Shown here: piece by piece, positions 5,508 through 7,424 of the stretch
Layout: each line of letters starts with the position of its first letter
Position numbering within the stretch: the first letter of the stretch is position 1
Origin: Chloroflexota bacterium
GTDB taxonomy: Bacteria; Chloroflexota; Dehalococcoidia; Lucifugimonadales; JACPCL1
Reading direction: 5' to 3'
NCBI GenBank assembly: GCA_016210375.1
Contig: JACQUH010000336.1
Location: forward strand, 1 to 7,424
Length of the DNA: 7,424 nt
Made by a program: the position numbers and the translations under genes
The notes under the pieces: model-generated
Seen by the model: only the letters and a program-made list of their open reading frames with translations
What the model was told of the DNA's origin: nothing
The model's database searches: none

Positions 5508-7043
5508 ATGCTCGCCAAGGTCAGCACCTGCGCCGTCATCGGCCTGGACGGGGCGGTGGTAGAGGTGGAGGTGGACATCGCCTCCGGCATCCCGGCCTTT
5601 AACGTCGTAGGCCTGCCCGATGCAGCAGTCCAGGAGGCCAGGGAGCGGGTGCGCGCCGCTATCCGCAACTCGGGCTGCGAGTTCCCGCTGCGGCGCATCA
5701 CGGTGAACCTTGCCCCCGCCGACCTGAAGAAGGAAGGCCCCGCCTACGACCTGCCCATAGCCGTTGGAGTGCTCATCAGCAGCGGCCAGGTACCCGTGGA
5801 GCCCGCAGGCTGCCTCTTCCTGGGCGAGCTGTCCCTGGACGGCCACCTCCGGCACACCAATGGCATCCTGGCCATGGTGTCCCTGGCCCGACAGCACGGC
5901 TTCACCACGGTGTTCGTCCCCGCCGCCGACGCCAAGGAAGCGGCGCTCGTGGAGGGAACGGAGATCCTGGCCGTGGAGAGCCTGGTAGACCTGGTGGCCC
6001 ATCTGCGGGGCGAAAGGGCGCTGCCGCCCTTCCAGGCATCGCGTCAGGACCTGCTGGCCGCAGCGCCCCGGTACGAGGGGCCAGACCTCCGCCACGTGCG
6101 CGGCCAGGAGCACGCCAAGCGCGCCCTGGAGGTCGCCGCCGCAGGGGGCCACAACCTGCTGATGACCGGCCCGCCAGGCAGCGGCAAGACCCTCCTCGCC
6201 CGCTCTCTCGCCTCCCTCCTCCCGCCTCTCCTGCCGGAGGAGGCGCTGGAGGTGACCAAGATCTATAGCATCAGCGGCATGTTGCCCCAGGATACGCCCC
6301 TCATCGTGCAGCGGCCTTTCCGGTCGCCCCACTACACCATCTCCCACGCCGGCCTCGTGGGCGGCGGACGCTGGCCCCATCCCGGCGAGATCACCCTCTC
6401 CCACCGCGGCGTGCTGTTCCTGGACGAGCTGCCGGAGTTCGGGCACAACGTCCTGGAGGTGCTGCGCCAGCCCATGGAGGACAAGGTGGTCACCATTAGC
6501 CGCGCCCTGGGCAACGTCACCGTCCCCGCCAACGTCACCCTGGTGGCGGCCATGAACCCCTGTCCCTGCGGCTACTACGGCGACCACCAGCACCCGTGCA
6601 CCTGCTCCCCGTCCCTGGTCTCCCGCTATCAGAAGCGCATCAGCGGGCCGCTGCTGGACCGCATTGACATCTTTATCCAGGTGCCTCGGGTGGAGTACGA
6701 GAAGCTGGTGGAGCCCCCCGACGCCGAGACCTCGGAGACCGTGCGAGGGCGCGTGACCCAGGCCAGGGAGGTGCAACTGCGGCGCTTCGGAGATGCTGAC
6801 GGGTCGGGACTCACCTGCAACGCCGACATGGGCCCCGAGGAGGTCTGGCGCTTCTGCCCGCTGACGGACACGACGCGGGGGCTGATGCAGTCGGCCATGC
6901 GCCAGATGGGGCTCTCGGCGCGGGCGTTCCACCGGGTGCTGAAGCTGGCCCGCACCATCGCCGACCTCTCCGGCGCAGACGACATCAGCGTGGCGCACCT
7001 GGCGGAGGCGCTGCAGTACCGCCCGCGGGAGACGGGGGCTTGA
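5508..7043 (+). CDS. comM: ComM/YifB-family Mg-chelatase-like AAA+ ATPase
   Basis: ComM-family proteins are hexameric AAA+ helicases that promote branch migration when single-stranded donor DNA recombines during natural transformation. The family is also common in bacteria not known to be competent. The 511-residue product is full length. Residues 1-165 form the ChlI (Lon-protease-like fold) domain with GIPAFNVVGLPDAAVQEARE and NLAPADLKKEGPAYDLPIAV. The AAA+ module has Walker A GPPGSGKT (221-228), Walker B VLFLDEL (302-308) and sensor Asn350 in AAMNPCPCG. The family's four-cysteine cluster is present (Cys352, 354, 364, 366), followed by SGPLLDRIDI. The C-terminal Mg-chelatase domain (about 400-505) ends with GLSARAFHRVLKLARTIADL. 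Start ATG 5508 has GAGG five bases upstream and begins exactly at the family's usual first residues (MLAKV). No dprA is visible nearby. The Mg-chelatase name is historical, and no chlorophyll role is implied. Confidence 0.95.
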   Translation: MLAKVSTCAVIGLDGAVVEVEVDIASGIPAFNVVGLPDAAVQEARERVRAAIRNSGCEFPLRRITVNLAPADLKKEGPAYDLPIAVGVLISSGQVPVEPAGCLFLGELSLDGHLRHTNGILAMVSLARQHGFTTVFVPAADAKEAALVEGTEILAVESLVDLVAHLRGERALPPFQASRQDLLAAAPRYEGPDLRHVRGQEHAKRALEVAAAGGHNLLMTGPPGSGKTLLARSLASLLPPLLPEEALEVTKIYSISGMLPQDTPLIVQRPFRSPHYTISHAGLVGGGRWPHPGEITLSHRGVLFLDELPEFGHNVLEVLRQPMEDKVVTISRALGNVTVPANVTLVAAMNPCPCGYYGDHQHPCTCSPSLVSRYQKRISGPLLDRIDIFIQVPRVEYEKLVEPPDAETSETVRGRVTQAREVQLRRFGDADGSGLTCNADMGPEEVWRFCPLTDTTRGLMQSAMRQMGLSARAFHRVLKLARTIADLSGADDISVAHLAEALQYRPRETGA

Positions 7044-7066
7044 CACGGCATTGCGGGAGTGACTTT

Positions 7067-7424
7067 ATGAATTGTTGCAGGCTTGTGCTGCTACTAGCTG
7101 CATGGGCCGTGGGCGTTAGCATCACATCAGGGTGTCAGCAGTCGTCACCCACTGTGACACCCTCGCCAACACCAGCGCCAAGCCTTACGCCTATACCCAC
7201 ACGGACGGCCACGGTGACTTCATCGCCAACTCTCGTTGGCGCAACAGCGAGCGCAAGGGTAGATGTGTATGCGGATCGAGGGTGGCAAGACACCGGCGTT
7301 TTCATCTCAGGCGGCGACCAAGTGGTGGTGGAGTATCTGTCTGGTGCGTGGACAAACTGGTCGGGTCATAATCCTTTGTCGGACGCGTCGGGCAAGTACG
7401 GCTATGTGTGTGCAAGCCCTGGAA
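7067..7424 (+). CDS. Partial lipoprotein with LecA-like (PA-IL type) sugar-binding domain start
   Basis: The open frame starts at ATG 7067, with GGGAG at 7055-7059 seven bases upstream, and runs to the window end without a stop (119 codons seen). Residues 1-23 are a secretion signal: MNCCRLVLLLAAWAVGVSIT then SGC, with Cys23 as the likely lipidated residue. The lipobox is imperfect, with Thr at -3 where Leu is usual. Residues about 24-62 are a Thr/Pro/Ser-rich linker (QQSSPTVTPSPTPAPSLTP), typical of surface-anchored proteins. From about residue 66, VDVYADRGWQDTGVFISGGD followed by GAWTNWSGHNPLSDASGKYG resembles the first half of the LecA (PA-IL) galactose-binding fold. In known members Ca and sugar ligands lie later in the domain, outside the window. 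It starts 23 bases after the comM stop and may be co-transcribed. Family assignment is by recall of pattern only. Confidence 0.7.
   Translation, partial: MNCCRLVLLLAAWAVGVSITSGCQQSSPTVTPSPTPAPSLTPIPTRTATVTSSPTLVGATASARVDVYADRGWQDTGVFISGGDQVVVEYLSGAWTNWSGHNPLSDASGKYGYVCASPG

Noticed and set aside
5454..7046. Long minus-strand open frame (530 codons) opposite comM
   Set aside because: It lies fully antisense to a complete, motif-rich ATPase. Its product is a low-complexity Gly/His/Gln/Val mix typical of the reverse complement of high-GC coding DNA.
7040..7071. Promoter for the lipoprotein gene starting at TTGACA 7040-7045
   Set aside because: The only -10 candidate would overlap the start codon, while a well-placed ribosome binding site (7055-7059) implies transcription from upstream.
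7132..7371. Plus-strand 79-codon frame near the right edge
   Set aside because: It is in another frame inside the lipoprotein gene, whose signal peptide, linker and domain pattern are far more convincing.
1..7424. CRISPR arrays, insertion sequences, rRNA genes
   Set aside because: I saw no regularly spaced direct repeats, transposase motifs or rRNA-like sequence in the window.

Overview
The window comes from a bacterial chromosome with high-GC housekeeping genes. A Chloroflexota origin (Dehalococcoidia-like) is my impression, from the PriA wording, a one-domain cNMP protein next to rplS, and a lipoprotein with a Thr/Pro/Ser linker and a LecA-like domain. It is an inference and cannot be proven from this window.

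Layout: (1) Bases 1-90, minus strand, hold the first 30 codons of a probable membrane protein that continues past the left edge. (2) Bases 91-463 hold no convincing gene. They carry a tRNA 3'-end-like sequence, some inverted repeats and a short unexplained open frame. (3) Bases 464-1774, minus strand, encode a 436-residue protein. Its N-terminal half resembles the ClpA/ClpB/ClpC N-terminal repeat domain, and its C-terminal half is a DUF4263 (Shedu/SduA-type) PD-(D/E)XK nuclease. This is a likely single-gene anti-phage defence system and the most interesting item here. (4) Bases 1775-2057 are a non-coding or weakly coding spacer of lower GC. (5) rplS (ribosomal protein L19) and priA (primosomal helicase) lie head to tail on the minus strand and look like one transcription unit. 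(6) Divergently from rplS, the plus strand carries a stand-alone cyclic-nucleotide-binding-fold protein without a DNA-binding domain. It is followed by a complete ComM/YifB-family AAA+ ATPase and the 5' end of a lipoprotein gene that runs off the right edge.

Regulation visible in sequence: back-to-back sigma70-like promoters, each with a 17-base spacer, lie between rplS and the cNMP-fold gene. Further promoter-like pairs precede comM and, more weakly, the Shedu-like gene.

In functional terms the right part is chromosomal core (translation, replication restart, DNA processing). The left part, roughly 100-2050, is clearly lower in GC (by hand count 23/60 G+C at 541-600 against 49/60 at 2221-2280) and looks like a small acquired defence insertion, possibly beside a tRNA-derived attachment site.
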